A DNA stretch of 64,000 nucleotides from Corynebacterium minutissimum (GTDB taxonomy: Bacteria; Actinomycetota; Actinomycetes; Mycobacteriales; Mycobacteriaceae). Both the position numbers and the translations under genes were made by a program. Every line of letters begins with the position of its first letter. The first letter of the stretch is position 1. The DNA lies in the NCBI RefSeq assembly GCF_000805675.1, contig NZ_JSEF01000006.1, positions 339,232 through 403,231 on the forward strand, written 5' to 3'. Positions 7,908 through 16,952 of this stretch are shown one piece after another. The notes beneath the pieces were generated by a model. The model saw only the letters and a program-made list of their open reading frames with translations. It was not told where the DNA came from and did no database searches.

Positions 7908-8681
7908 ATGCCGCTGCCTCCCGAACCCGTTCTAGCCACCTTTAACGCTGAAACCCGACCGCGCCGCGTGACGGGCGAACTGATGGGTCCTGCCTGGGAT
8001 AACGGGATCCTCGTGGGGGATGTTGTCTTTGCCGAGGCCCGCGAATGGTCAGGGTGGTCTGCCAAAGTGCGTGACAAGCTCAGCGTCCCAGGGGTGCGAA
8101 TCGCTCGTCCCGTACTGACCACTGATGGCCGCTACACGGCCGCCGGCTGGAAAGCTACGCAGTTCGTGCCCGGCCAGGTACGTGGGCGTATTGATGAAGC
8201 GGTGCAGGTAGCGTTGCGACTCGATAGTGCGCTTGCAACTGTGCCGCTGCCGAGCCTAGGTCAGCGTGACGATATCTTTGCCCGCGCCGAACGCGCCGCG
8301 TGGGAGGAGACGGGCGAGGCCTATTCCGATGAGGAGCTGTTCGAGCTTCCCCTGGTAACTGCGCACATGGACGTGCTGGGCACCACGATTTTTTCTGGAG
8401 CGAATCCGCCAGCACTAACCGATATCGTCCCTTCCGCGGCACCGCGCCCACAGGGCTGGTCTGCGGCAATAGCGATGGTCGATGGATTGATTGCGGATGC
8501 CGTTGATGCAGACATCTGTACTCGCTTTGAGTCGATTCCTGGTGTACACCAGCTCCTGCTGCGTGCGGTGGCCTACAGGCGATATGTGAACGTGCTGCAC
8601 CCGAACTCCAAATCGACCGTTCGTTCGAACATTGAAAAGGTGGAAGAGACCCTCGTGTCCGCCGCATCTGACAGACTATAA
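7908..8681 (+). CDS. TIGR02569-family protein (Rv3205c-like)
   Basis: Protein of 257 aa typical of an actinobacterial family of unknown function. It begins MPLPPEPVLATFNAE and holds a conserved WDNGILVGDVVFAEAREWSGW segment (about residues 26-48) and RIARPVLTTDGRYTAAGW, a layout that recalls aminoglycoside phosphotransferase/kinase-like folds. No full kinase motif can be confirmed by eye. It lies between the DUF3152 gene and adnA, as in mycobacteria, with 3 nt to the adnA GTG. Transcription as one unit is likely. Confidence 0.72.
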   Translation: MPLPPEPVLATFNAETRPRRVTGELMGPAWDNGILVGDVVFAEAREWSGWSAKVRDKLSVPGVRIARPVLTTDGRYTAAGWKATQFVPGQVRGRIDEAVQVALRLDSALATVPLPSLGQRDDIFARAERAAWEETGEAYSDEELFELPLVTAHMDVLGTTIFSGANPPALTDIVPSAAPRPQGWSAAIAMVDGLIADAVDADICTRFESIPGVHQLLLRAVAYRRYVNVLHPNSKSTVRSNIEKVEETLVSAASDRL

Positions 8682-8684
8682 GGC

Positions 8685-11600
8685 GTGAATTACAGCAGTC
8701 AGTCCACCGTCCGCGCCGGCGTTAGCCTTCCTCCCTCGCCCGACGTCCGCCTAATTCCCCGAACTCGGAGCGCTACTCAGCGCTCCTGGGACATGCCGCT
8801 GCCGAAGGAAGGCACGTGGCGCGTTCTGGGCACTGCAGGTTCAGGGGTGTCGAGCCTGCTTATCGATGTTGTCTTAGAACAGCTCACTAGCGGTGCTGAT
8901 GCCTCCGGAATTCTCGTTGTTGCGCCGTCGAAAGAATCAGGCTCATTGCTGCGCCGAGAACTAGCTGAGCATCTCGATGACTATGCGGCACAGGTTTCCA
9001 TGGTGCGCTCCGTGCACTCGTTAGCTTTTGCACTGCTACGCCGCGGCAGTGAAGAGGAGCTGCGCCTGATTACCGGTGCGGAGCAGGACGCTGTCATCCG
9101 GGAGCTACTGGCGGGCCATGCAGCGGATGGCCGTGGTTCGTGGCCTGCGGAGGTGCGCCCAGCGCTGGAGTACGTTGGCTTTGCGCGACAATTACGTGAC
9201 TTGCTGCTGCGCGCGATTGAACGTGGGCTTGGTCCAGGTGACTTGGAAGAACTTGGTTCCCGCTATCAACGTCCCATGTGGTCTGCCGCGGGTGACTTCC
9301 TCCGTGAGTACGAGCGCACCCAGGCTCTTGCTGGTTCTCATTCTTACTCTGCAGCGGAACTAGTCAGCCAGGTCCTCCTGCGCCCCGAATTACTGCAGGA
9401 CCACCCATGGCACACCATCGTGGTGGATGATGCTCAGCTGCTCGACCCCACCTCCGGACAGCTCATCGCTGAGCTGGCTAAGAACGCCCGGCTGACCGTG
9501 ATCGGTGGTGATCCAGATCAGGCCGTTTTTGCGTTCCGTGGTGCCAATTCTGAATTCCTCACCTCGTGGGAAGCAGAAAACGAACTCCACTTGGAAGCAC
9601 CGCATCGCAGGCCGTCTCCTGCCTGTGTGAGCGTCGTCGACTCCCGTGGAACCCTGCGTGATGTTCTGGCTAATACAGTGCGTCGCCGCCACCTTGAGGA
9701 CGGAGTGAGCTGGCGTGACATTGCAGTCATCGTGCGCTCGACAGGAGACATTGGCCCAGCCCGCCGGACCTTGCTGGCCGCCGGAGTTCCGGTGCATATC
9801 AACCCAACAGATGTGGTGCTTGCAGAACAGCGTTTGGTCAAGGCCGTCATGCTGGCGTTGCGTGCACTGGAAACCGAACTCGATCCGGTGGAACTTGAGG
9901 ACCTCATTACTGGCCCCGTAGGTGGCGCTGATCCGGTTACCTTGCGCCGACTTATCCGTGGTCTGCGTCGCTGGAAGCCGGAGCAGCGCGGTATGGACAC
10001 CTTGCGTGAGTTGCTTGAAGGCGACGTGCCGGACTTCGACAACCTGCTTACGGAGCGCGAAGAAGCCATTCTTGCCCGCATACGCGGCGTCCTGTCTGCT
10101 GGCCGCGAGGCCCTGCGTGCAGGAGCTGCCGTGGAAGAAATCCTCTGGGAGGTGTGGCAGGCTACGGGGCTCGATACCCGCCTCCAAGCCGCGGCCCTGC
10201 GCGGCGGTGCTGCCGGTTCCCAAGCGGACCGAGATCTTGATGCCATGATGGCCCTCTTCGATGCCGCTGGTGACTACGCCGAACGTCGCCCTTCCGCATC
10301 GTTGGAATCCTTCATCCTCCACATCACCGAGCAAGAGCTCCCCACCGGCGTGCGTGATCGCCGCTCGGCTCTGCCAGATGCCGTGGAGATTCTCACCGCG
10401 CATGGCGCGGTGGGACGGGAATGGGACACGGTCATCGTCGCGGGTGTCCAGGAAGGCACGTGGCCTTCAGTGGGGGAGACCGGCTCCCTCTTCGGGCAGG
10501 AAGACCTCATTGACCTGCTGGACCGTGATATCACCCCTGGAACTCCGGTCAGCCATGTATCTGGACGTTTGGCGGAAGAACGCCGCCTCTTCCACGTCGC
10601 GACAACCCGTCACCGCCACCGTTTGCTGGTTGTCGCGGTGGATTCTCCAGAAAGCGATGAAGTGGAAGAACCTTCCCGCTTCATTGAGGAGTTTTTGTCT
10701 GCTGAAGGCGTGGATGTACCCGGTGCACAGGCGCGCCGGGAAGCCAGTCAGCGGTGGGCGCGGCAAGCACTGCCACGCGAATTAGGCCTTGAGCTTCCGG
10801 AGCTGGGGCCGGTGACCTTACGCGGTGGTACCGGCATTGATGAGGAGCTGGATCCTCTGGAAGTTTCAGTGCTCTCGGTCCCTTCCTTTGTGGCACAATT
10901 GCGTCGCTGTGCTACCGATCCAGAGTCTGGCGAAGCCGAGAGTTCTCAGGCAGTTCGGCAGCTTGCCCGTCTCGCGGAGGCCGGTGTTCCTGGGGCACAT
11001 CCGGATCAGTGGTGGGCTGCGCGCTCGGTGGCGTCTGAACAGCCGCTGACTGGTTCTAACAGCTTGTCGCCTTCCCGCGTGGAGGAGCTCATGGCCTGTC
11101 CACTGAACGCAGTGTTGGGTAGTCTCGCTGAAGAAGAGACAACAAATATCAACCTTGTGCGCGGCAACCTTGCCCATGCTTTCCTCGAAGCATTAGGTCG
11201 CGGTGTTGAGCCAGGGGCAGCGAAAAAACTCGTGGTGGAAGCCTTCGCGACGATGCTCGATGGCCCGTTGTGGCGCCGCGATGCTGAGCTTGCTGATTTC
11301 GAGCGCCTCATCGATCGCACCCATAGCTGGTCGTTGACCACCACGTTAGAACCGGTAGGTGTCGAAGTTCCCGTATCCGTCGACATTTCTCCAGAAGTGA
11401 CTATCCGCGGGTATATCGACCGGCTCATGAAAGAAGGCGATGAGTACGCCGTAGTCGATCTCAAGACGGGTTCGCAGGCAGCAACGAAGCAAGCAGCACG
11501 AGACAACACCCAGCTGCTGACATATCAGTTAGCTCTTGCCCACGGAGAACTCGTCAGGGAGGACTCTGCTGACGAGGAACAGGTAAAGGCAATTCGCACC

Positions 11601-11849
11601 GGTGAAGGTGTGCCTCGCGCTACGAGCCGGTTGGTGTATCCACGCACCACAGCAGCGAGCGTGACGGTACGTGAACAAACGGCTAAGCCACCGGAGGAAC
11701 TTGAGGAGTTTGCAGCTCAGCTGCCAGCCCTCGTCGCGGAAATGCGGGGGCCAGGACTTACTGCACGTGAGAACGACGGCTGCGATCGTTGCCCCATCCG
11801 CTCCATCTGCCCTGTCATGAACGAAGGAGGTCTGGTGACCAATGCCTAA
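8685..11849 (+). CDS. adnA: AdnA, subunit of the AdnAB helicase-nuclease
   Basis: Protein of 1,054 aa with a UvrD-like helicase domain and a C-terminal RecB-family nuclease, the actinobacterial counterpart of RecBCD/AddAB for resecting double-strand breaks. The ATPase is degenerate: the P-loop reads GTAGSGVSS (residues 49-57), with Val55 in place of the catalytic Lys, and motif II reads VVDDAQ instead of DEYQD (about residue 248). The nuclease motif RGYIDRL...VVDLKTG is intact, as is the C-terminal CDRCPIRSIC iron-sulfur cysteine set, paired with an upstream Cys in ELMACPL. It starts with GTG and overlaps adnB by 8 nt. Confidence 0.88.
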   Translation: MNYSSQSTVRAGVSLPPSPDVRLIPRTRSATQRSWDMPLPKEGTWRVLGTAGSGVSSLLIDVVLEQLTSGADASGILVVAPSKESGSLLRRELAEHLDDYAAQVSMVRSVHSLAFALLRRGSEEELRLITGAEQDAVIRELLAGHAADGRGSWPAEVRPALEYVGFARQLRDLLLRAIERGLGPGDLEELGSRYQRPMWSAAGDFLREYERTQALAGSHSYSAAELVSQVLLRPELLQDHPWHTIVVDDAQLLDPTSGQLIAELAKNARLTVIGGDPDQAVFAFRGANSEFLTSWEAENELHLEAPHRRPSPACVSVVDSRGTLRDVLANTVRRRHLEDGVSWRDIAVIVRSTGDIGPARRTLLAAGVPVHINPTDVVLAEQRLVKAVMLALRALETELDPVELEDLITGPVGGADPVTLRRLIRGLRRWKPEQRGMDTLRELLEGDVPDFDNLLTEREEAILARIRGVLSAGREALRAGAAVEEILWEVWQATGLDTRLQAAALRGGAAGSQADRDLDAMMALFDAAGDYAERRPSASLESFILHITEQELPTGVRDRRSALPDAVEILTAHGAVGREWDTVIVAGVQEGTWPSVGETGSLFGQEDLIDLLDRDITPGTPVSHVSGRLAEERRLFHVATTRHRHRLLVVAVDSPESDEVEEPSRFIEEFLSAEGVDVPGAQARREASQRWARQALPRELGLELPELGPVTLRGGTGIDEELDPLEVSVLSVPSFVAQLRRCATDPESGEAESSQAVRQLARLAEAGVPGAHPDQWWAARSVASEQPLTGSNSLSPSRVEELMACPLNAVLGSLAEEETTNINLVRGNLAHAFLEALGRGVEPGAAKKLVVEAFATMLDGPLWRRDAELADFERLIDRTHSWSLTTTLEPVGVEVPVSVDISPEVTIRGYIDRLMKEGDEYAVVDLKTGSQAATKQAARDNTQLLTYQLALAHGELVREDSADEEQVKAIRTGEGVPRATSRLVYPRTTAASVTVREQTAKPPEELEEFAAQLPALVAEMRGPGLTARENDGCDRCPIRSICPVMNEGGLVTNA

Positions 11850-14800
11850 TCACCCTCAGAACCCCACTCACCACTTCAGTCCTGAGGAACTGGCTACTGT
11901 CCTAGGCAAGCCTTTCCCTCCTACCGAGGAACAAGCTGCCGTCATCGATGGGCCACTTGGACCGAAGCTGGTCGTTGCCGGTGCTGGCGCGGGCAAGACT
12001 GAGACGATGGCCTCACGCGTCGTGTCCCTAGTCGCCAACGGCCTTGTGCGTCCTGAACAGGTCCTCGGATTGACTTTTACGCGTAAAGCGGCGCAGCAGC
12101 TCGAGCAGCGTATTCGCCGACAATTGTTGACCTTGCGCTCGTCAGGCATCCTTAGCCCCGGCAGCGCTGCTGACGAAGCTGTGGAAAATATTGTGCCAAA
12201 GGTGTCTACCTATGATTCCTACGCAGGAGACCTGGTTCGTGAATACGGACTACTCATGCCGGTGGAGCCGAGTGCTCGCATCATCACGGAGGCTGAACGC
12301 TACGCCATTGCTCATGAGGTGGTGAGTAACTACGCCGGCTCCCTAAGTACTGATCACGCAGTGGCAACGGTGACTGCCACCTTGTTGAACCTCGCACAGA
12401 CCATGGATGGCGAACTCAAGGATCCCGATGCCTTGCGTGAACACGAGGAGATTTTCCGTAAGACTGCAGAGGACCTTGAGAAGACTCAGAAGAACGGCAA
12501 GGAATTCAGCGACAAGGTGCAGGGCTACCTGGACACGCAGCGTCTCCGCTTGGAGTATCTGCCTCTGGTGGAAGCACTCAAGAAGGAGCAAGCTGAGCGA
12601 GGAGTCATCACCTTTGGTGAGCAGATGTCTATTGCTGCGACTTTGGCGAAGAACTTCCCACTCTTGGGCGAGCAGCAAAGCGCGCGCTACCGCGTTGTCA
12701 TGCTCGACGAATACCAAGACACCTCTCACGCACAACGCATCTTGCTGCGCTCTCTTTTCGGCGGGCCGCGCGAGGGCCTGTCGGTGACCGCAGTGGGTGA
12801 TCCCATGCAGTCGATTTATGGCTGGCGTGGGGCCACTGCGGAAAACCTTGCGGCCTTTGTCACCGACTTCCCTCAACCGGATGGTTCGGATGCACCGAAG
12901 GACCAGCTCACCACCTCGTGGCGCAACCCCTCCTCGGTGCTAGAGCTGGCTAATGATGTGGCTGCGAAGCTCTTTTCTGAAAGCCCAGGGGAGCGCCCCG
13001 TCGATGAGCTTTCGCCCAAGCCGACTGCACCGGCAGGAACCGTCGAGTTGGGCTACTTTGCCACGGAAACAGAAGAACGAACCTTCATTGCGGAACACTT
13101 GCGCGAGCTTTATGAAGCCACTCGCGAAGGCGAGGAATTTAGTGCGGCAGTGTTGGTGCGCACCAACAAACAATCACCTCTCATCGCGGCAGCCCTCGAT
13201 GAGGCTGGTGTTCCGAATGAGATTTTTGGAGTCGGTGGCCTCCTGTGGCGCCCCGAAATTCAAGACCTCGTCGCAGTCGCAACGTTGCTGGTCCGTCCCC
13301 AGGACACCACAGCAGCTTTGCGCGTGCTCACTGGGCCGATGTGTGGCCTAGGCATCTCCGATATTCAGGCCCTCCACTCACGTCAGCGCAATTTGGCCGG
13401 TACTACTGATGGCCGCCTGCGGTGGGAAGGGGGCGACCCGCTGGAGTACCTCACTGCTCAGGTGGAGTCCATCACTGCTGAAGGGCCGGACCAAGTGTTG
13501 GGACTCGCGGACGCCCTTGCTGATCTAGGCGAACTTGATCGCTACAGCGCTGAAGGCCTCGAGCGAATGGAGGAGGTCGCTGCCAAGCTGCGTTATCTGC
13601 GAACATATTCACTGGGCAAATCGTTGAATGACATTTTTGCTGACATTGAGCTCGTCTTTGGTGTGCGCACTGAGGTTCTCGCTGCCGGAAAGCCGGGAGG
13701 AGCAACGCACCTTGATGCCTTTGCTGACCTCGTAGCCGGTTTCCATGGAGATAGTTTGGCCGCGTTGCTGGATTACTTCGAACTGGCCAAGGAGAAAGAG
13801 GACGGGCTCGCCCTGGGCGAGGTGCCGGTTGTACGCAACCGCGTACAGATTATGACCGTGCACAAAGCTAAGGGCCTGGAATGGGAGCACGTGTGCGTGG
13901 CACATGCAGACTCCTCGAGCTACAAAGCTCAGGCAGAGACCTTCCTTACGAAGATTGAGAAGGCGCCTGGCGATGATGACTACATCGAACTGCCCGATGA
14001 TGCTGTGAAGCGCTCGGAGTTTGGTAAGGCTTGTGAGGCGTTCAAGGAGCTTGACCGTGAATTCCAAGCAGAGGAAGCAGCGCGTCTTTTCTACGTAGCG
14101 ATGACACGCACAGAGTCCACGCTGACAGTGACGGGCTCCGGTACGAACAAGGCAAAGGGAAAGAGCAAGAAGGGCCCGTACTCTTATCTACAGCTGCTGG
14201 CAGATAAGCACCCAGAACTTGTTGTCCACTGGGAGGTGCCGGACCTTCCCATCGAGGCTGAGGAAGGCGCGGAGCGTGAAGCTCACTTCCCGTCGCTGAC
14301 TCCGCAGCCTCAGGCGGTTGATGCCGCCGCTGCGGTTCGCGCCGCGATGGAGGAGCTTCCAGCATTGCGTGATGGCGAAACTTTCGAGCTGTGGGAGCAG
14401 GAGGCAAGCGCGCTTATTGAAGAGCACAAGGCGCTGCAAGCCCCAGTGGTCGATGTTGAGCTTCCGAGTGAGTTGACGGCCTCCGACATGGTGGCCATGT
14501 CGGCTGACCCGATTCAGTTTGCACGCCGTCAGCGTCGCCCCATTCCCTTCAAACCAAATTCCTACGCCAAGCGCGGTACTGCGTTCCACGCCTGGCTCGA
14601 AGACCGCTTCGGCGCACCGGCGCTCTTGGGTGAGGATGAGCTACCAGGTTCCCACGATGAGCCAGACCACGACCTTGAATCCCTCAAGGAAGCGTTCTTG
14701 GCTTCCGAGTGGGCACAGCGCACCCCAGCACATGTCGAAGCCCCCTTCGAAATCACCATCGGTGATTCCGTTGTGCGTGGACGTATGGACGCGGTATTCC

Positions 14801-15063
14801 ATCAGCCTGACGGAACTTGGCTCATCGTGGATTGGAAGACGGGCCGGCGCCCCCAGGGCGCTGCGCTGACCTCAGCGCAGATTCAGCTTGCTGTCTACGC
14901 AGAAGCATGGCGCCGTATCCACGGAGTCGACTCGGTTCGCGCAGCCTTCTTCTACGTTCATGAGAACTTCCTGCTGGAGCCGGAGAACTTGCCTACTGGC
15001 GCTCGGCTAGCTGAGCTTTTGGACTCTGCAGTTTCCACTCCGCCCGGGTTAAGTCTAAGGTAG
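11842..15063 (+). CDS. adnB: AdnB, motor and nuclease subunit of AdnAB
   Basis: Protein of 1,073 aa, partner of AdnA. Here the helicase motifs are intact: Walker A AGAGAGKT (46-53), LTFTRKAA (motif Ia), DEYQD (about residue 290), SIYGWRGA, TVHKAKGLEWEHV (motif V) and YVAMTRTE (motif VI). The C-terminal RecB-type nuclease has GRMDAVF...LIVDWKTG and a QLAVYAEAW motif. It therefore supplies the ATP-driven translocation and one of two nuclease sites. Translation is coupled to adnA by an 8-nt overlap. Confidence 0.92.
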   Translation: MPNHPQNPTHHFSPEELATVLGKPFPPTEEQAAVIDGPLGPKLVVAGAGAGKTETMASRVVSLVANGLVRPEQVLGLTFTRKAAQQLEQRIRRQLLTLRSSGILSPGSAADEAVENIVPKVSTYDSYAGDLVREYGLLMPVEPSARIITEAERYAIAHEVVSNYAGSLSTDHAVATVTATLLNLAQTMDGELKDPDALREHEEIFRKTAEDLEKTQKNGKEFSDKVQGYLDTQRLRLEYLPLVEALKKEQAERGVITFGEQMSIAATLAKNFPLLGEQQSARYRVVMLDEYQDTSHAQRILLRSLFGGPREGLSVTAVGDPMQSIYGWRGATAENLAAFVTDFPQPDGSDAPKDQLTTSWRNPSSVLELANDVAAKLFSESPGERPVDELSPKPTAPAGTVELGYFATETEERTFIAEHLRELYEATREGEEFSAAVLVRTNKQSPLIAAALDEAGVPNEIFGVGGLLWRPEIQDLVAVATLLVRPQDTTAALRVLTGPMCGLGISDIQALHSRQRNLAGTTDGRLRWEGGDPLEYLTAQVESITAEGPDQVLGLADALADLGELDRYSAEGLERMEEVAAKLRYLRTYSLGKSLNDIFADIELVFGVRTEVLAAGKPGGATHLDAFADLVAGFHGDSLAALLDYFELAKEKEDGLALGEVPVVRNRVQIMTVHKAKGLEWEHVCVAHADSSSYKAQAETFLTKIEKAPGDDDYIELPDDAVKRSEFGKACEAFKELDREFQAEEAARLFYVAMTRTESTLTVTGSGTNKAKGKSKKGPYSYLQLLADKHPELVVHWEVPDLPIEAEEGAEREAHFPSLTPQPQAVDAAAAVRAAMEELPALRDGETFELWEQEASALIEEHKALQAPVVDVELPSELTASDMVAMSADPIQFARRQRRPIPFKPNSYAKRGTAFHAWLEDRFGAPALLGEDELPGSHDEPDHDLESLKEAFLASEWAQRTPAHVEAPFEITIGDSVVRGRMDAVFHQPDGTWLIVDWKTGRRPQGAALTSAQIQLAVYAEAWRRIHGVDSVRAAFFYVHENFLLEPENLPTGARLAELLDSAVSTPPGLSLR

Positions 15064-15105
15064 TCTCACGGTACATTCGCTCCGTTTAAGGGAGGTTGGC
15101 GCTTA

Positions 15106-16218
15106 GTGGCCAAGCACTTAGGCAAACGCTTGACATCGCGATTCTTGCCGCAGATTGAGTTAACCTCGCAGCCTGACCATGCGTTGATTGACGTCATTAC
15201 TCTCCCCCGTACGGAGAGCACCAACCCGTGGAAGCAGTTGGCACGCCGCGTTCTGTGGGCTTTTGGCCTTCTCGTCTTCGTCACTATCATCGTCTACTTC
15301 GACGGTGATGGCTACAGCGAGGACCTGTCCCTGCTCGATGCCGCTTATTATTCGGCGGTCTCGCTGACCACAGTGGGCTATGGTGACATCGTTCCCGTTA
15401 CTCCGCAGGCGCGTTTCATCAACCTCGCCATTGTTACCCCGGCCCGCCTGCTCTTCCTTGTCTTGTTGGTTGGAGCGACCTTGTCGGTGCTCACTGACCG
15501 AGCCCGTCGCACTTTTGAAATCCAGAATTGGAGAAAGCAATTGCGTAACCACACTGTCGTTATCGGCTATGGCACGAAGGGCGCCGGTGCGGTGTCCGCA
15601 CTTATCGCGGATGATGTTCCTGCCTCCCAGATCGTGGTCGTCGATACCAACCGCGCAGCACTGGCTAACGCGGAGCACCACGGTCTTGTGACCATCTATG
15701 GTTCCGGCACCAAGCAGGATGTTTTGCGCATCGCCGGTGTGCAAAATGCCTCTTCCGTTGTTGTGACTCCATCCACGGACGATACCGCGGTGCTGTGCAC
15801 GCTGTCCGTGCGCGAGCTCAACCCCAAAGCCAAGGTGGTGGCTTCAGTCCGTGAATCCGAGAACCGCCACCTTCTCTTGCAATCAGGTGCAGACTCAGTG
15901 GTGACCTCTGCTGAGACTGCGGGCCGTCTGCTTGGTCTTGCCACCGTTACGCCGACGGTGGTGGAAATGATGGAAGACTTGCTCTCCCCGAATGAGGGCT
16001 TCTCCGTTGCCGAGCGCGCTGTGCGCGAATTTGAGGTTGGCTCCAACCCGCGTCACCTGGCAGATATTGTGCTGGCGGTCCTGCGCAATAACGAACTACA
16101 CCGCGTTGATACCGCAGATGCCTACGCGCTCAAGCCAGGTGACCGTCTGCTGTACATCAAGCACGAAGTGACTCAGTCCATCGACGATAGCGATGAGGAC
16201 GAGGACGACGACAAGTAA
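15106..16218 (+). CDS. Potassium channel with TrkA-N (RCK) domain
   Basis: Protein of 370 aa like Rv3200c. Two transmembrane helices flank a pore loop with the selectivity filter TTVGYGD (about residues 88-94). A cytoplasmic TrkA-N Rossmann domain follows (VVIGYGTKGAGAV, about 150-162), then a TrkA-C-like region and an acidic tail (DDSDEDEDDDK). The start codon is GTG with GGGAGG upstream. The stop codon overlaps the nudC ATG by one base (TAATG). The acidic C terminus is unusual, perhaps a cation-sensing element, but that is inference. Confidence 0.88.
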   Translation: MAKHLGKRLTSRFLPQIELTSQPDHALIDVITLPRTESTNPWKQLARRVLWAFGLLVFVTIIVYFDGDGYSEDLSLLDAAYYSAVSLTTVGYGDIVPVTPQARFINLAIVTPARLLFLVLLVGATLSVLTDRARRTFEIQNWRKQLRNHTVVIGYGTKGAGAVSALIADDVPASQIVVVDTNRAALANAEHHGLVTIYGSGTKQDVLRIAGVQNASSVVVTPSTDDTAVLCTLSVRELNPKAKVVASVRESENRHLLLQSGADSVVTSAETAGRLLGLATVTPTVVEMMEDLLSPNEGFSVAERAVREFEVGSNPRHLADIVLAVLRNNELHRVDTADAYALKPGDRLLYIKHEVTQSIDDSDEDEDDDK

Positions 16219-16952
16219 TGTACCTGCCAGTCACCGAGACCGGCCGCATCCCAGTTGATGCCCAAGGCCAGCCAGTCCTCGTGGCAGAACCTGCCGGTGA
16301 CATTCTCGTCGAAGCTGGCGCTGTTTACGCCTTCCTACTGGATACAGCAATTGCTGAGAAACTCGGCTCGCTGCAGGATGCCTCGTTCTTCAACGGCCAG
16401 AGTGACATCCTCAAAGCTGTACATGTGATCCGGAATCGTCGTGAAGCGCGCTTCGATCCGCGCACGGGCGAGGAACTGCAGTACCCCGCTCCCGGCGTGG
16501 TAGGGCGCGTTGGAGATCGTTATGTCTTTCCCCGTCTTGACCCAGCGGTGATCGGCATTATTCACCACCCAGAGTCGGAGCGTATTCTTCTGGCGCGCAA
16601 CCGCCACCGGCCAGGATTCTTCTCACTCATTGCAGGCTACGTCGAACCAGGTGAAACCCTTGAGGCCGCCATGGAGCGCGAAGCTCTCGAGGAAACCGGT
16701 CGCCGTCTGCATACCGTGCGGTACTGGGGCTCCCAGCCGTGGCCGCCAAGTGGGTCCCTTATGGTGGGCTTTTCTGCCGTCACGGAGGATGTCGAGGCCG
16801 TGTGCGATACTGACGAAGAGCTTGCAGAAGTACGGTGGGTGACCCGCGCTGACCTGCCGAGCATGACCATTGCCCGCAAGGGCTCAATTGCACACACGAT
16901 GATTATGGAGTGGTTCCACGGTGATGAGACCGGATCTGTCCCTGCTCGATGA
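16218..16952 (+). CDS. nudC: NudC-type NAD(+) diphosphatase, zinc ribbon missing
   Basis: Nudix hydrolase of 244 aa. The Nudix box is GYVEPGETLEAAMEREALEE (about 140-159), followed by the NudC-specific SQPWPPSGSLM (typical SQPWPFPxS), which binds NAD. In characterised NudC proteins a four-Cys zinc ribbon lies before the Nudix domain. Here the equivalent stretch (RREARFDPRTGEELQYPAPG) has no cysteine, and the protein is shorter than the usual 260-315 aa. NAD(H) hydrolysis and removal of NAD caps from RNA are family functions. It overlaps the K+ channel stop and the uvrD2 start. Confidence 0.85.
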   Translation: MYLPVTETGRIPVDAQGQPVLVAEPAGDILVEAGAVYAFLLDTAIAEKLGSLQDASFFNGQSDILKAVHVIRNRREARFDPRTGEELQYPAPGVVGRVGDRYVFPRLDPAVIGIIHHPESERILLARNRHRPGFFSLIAGYVEPGETLEAAMEREALEETGRRLHTVRYWGSQPWPPSGSLMVGFSAVTEDVEAVCDTDEELAEVRWVTRADLPSMTIARKGSIAHTMIMEWFHGDETGSVPAR

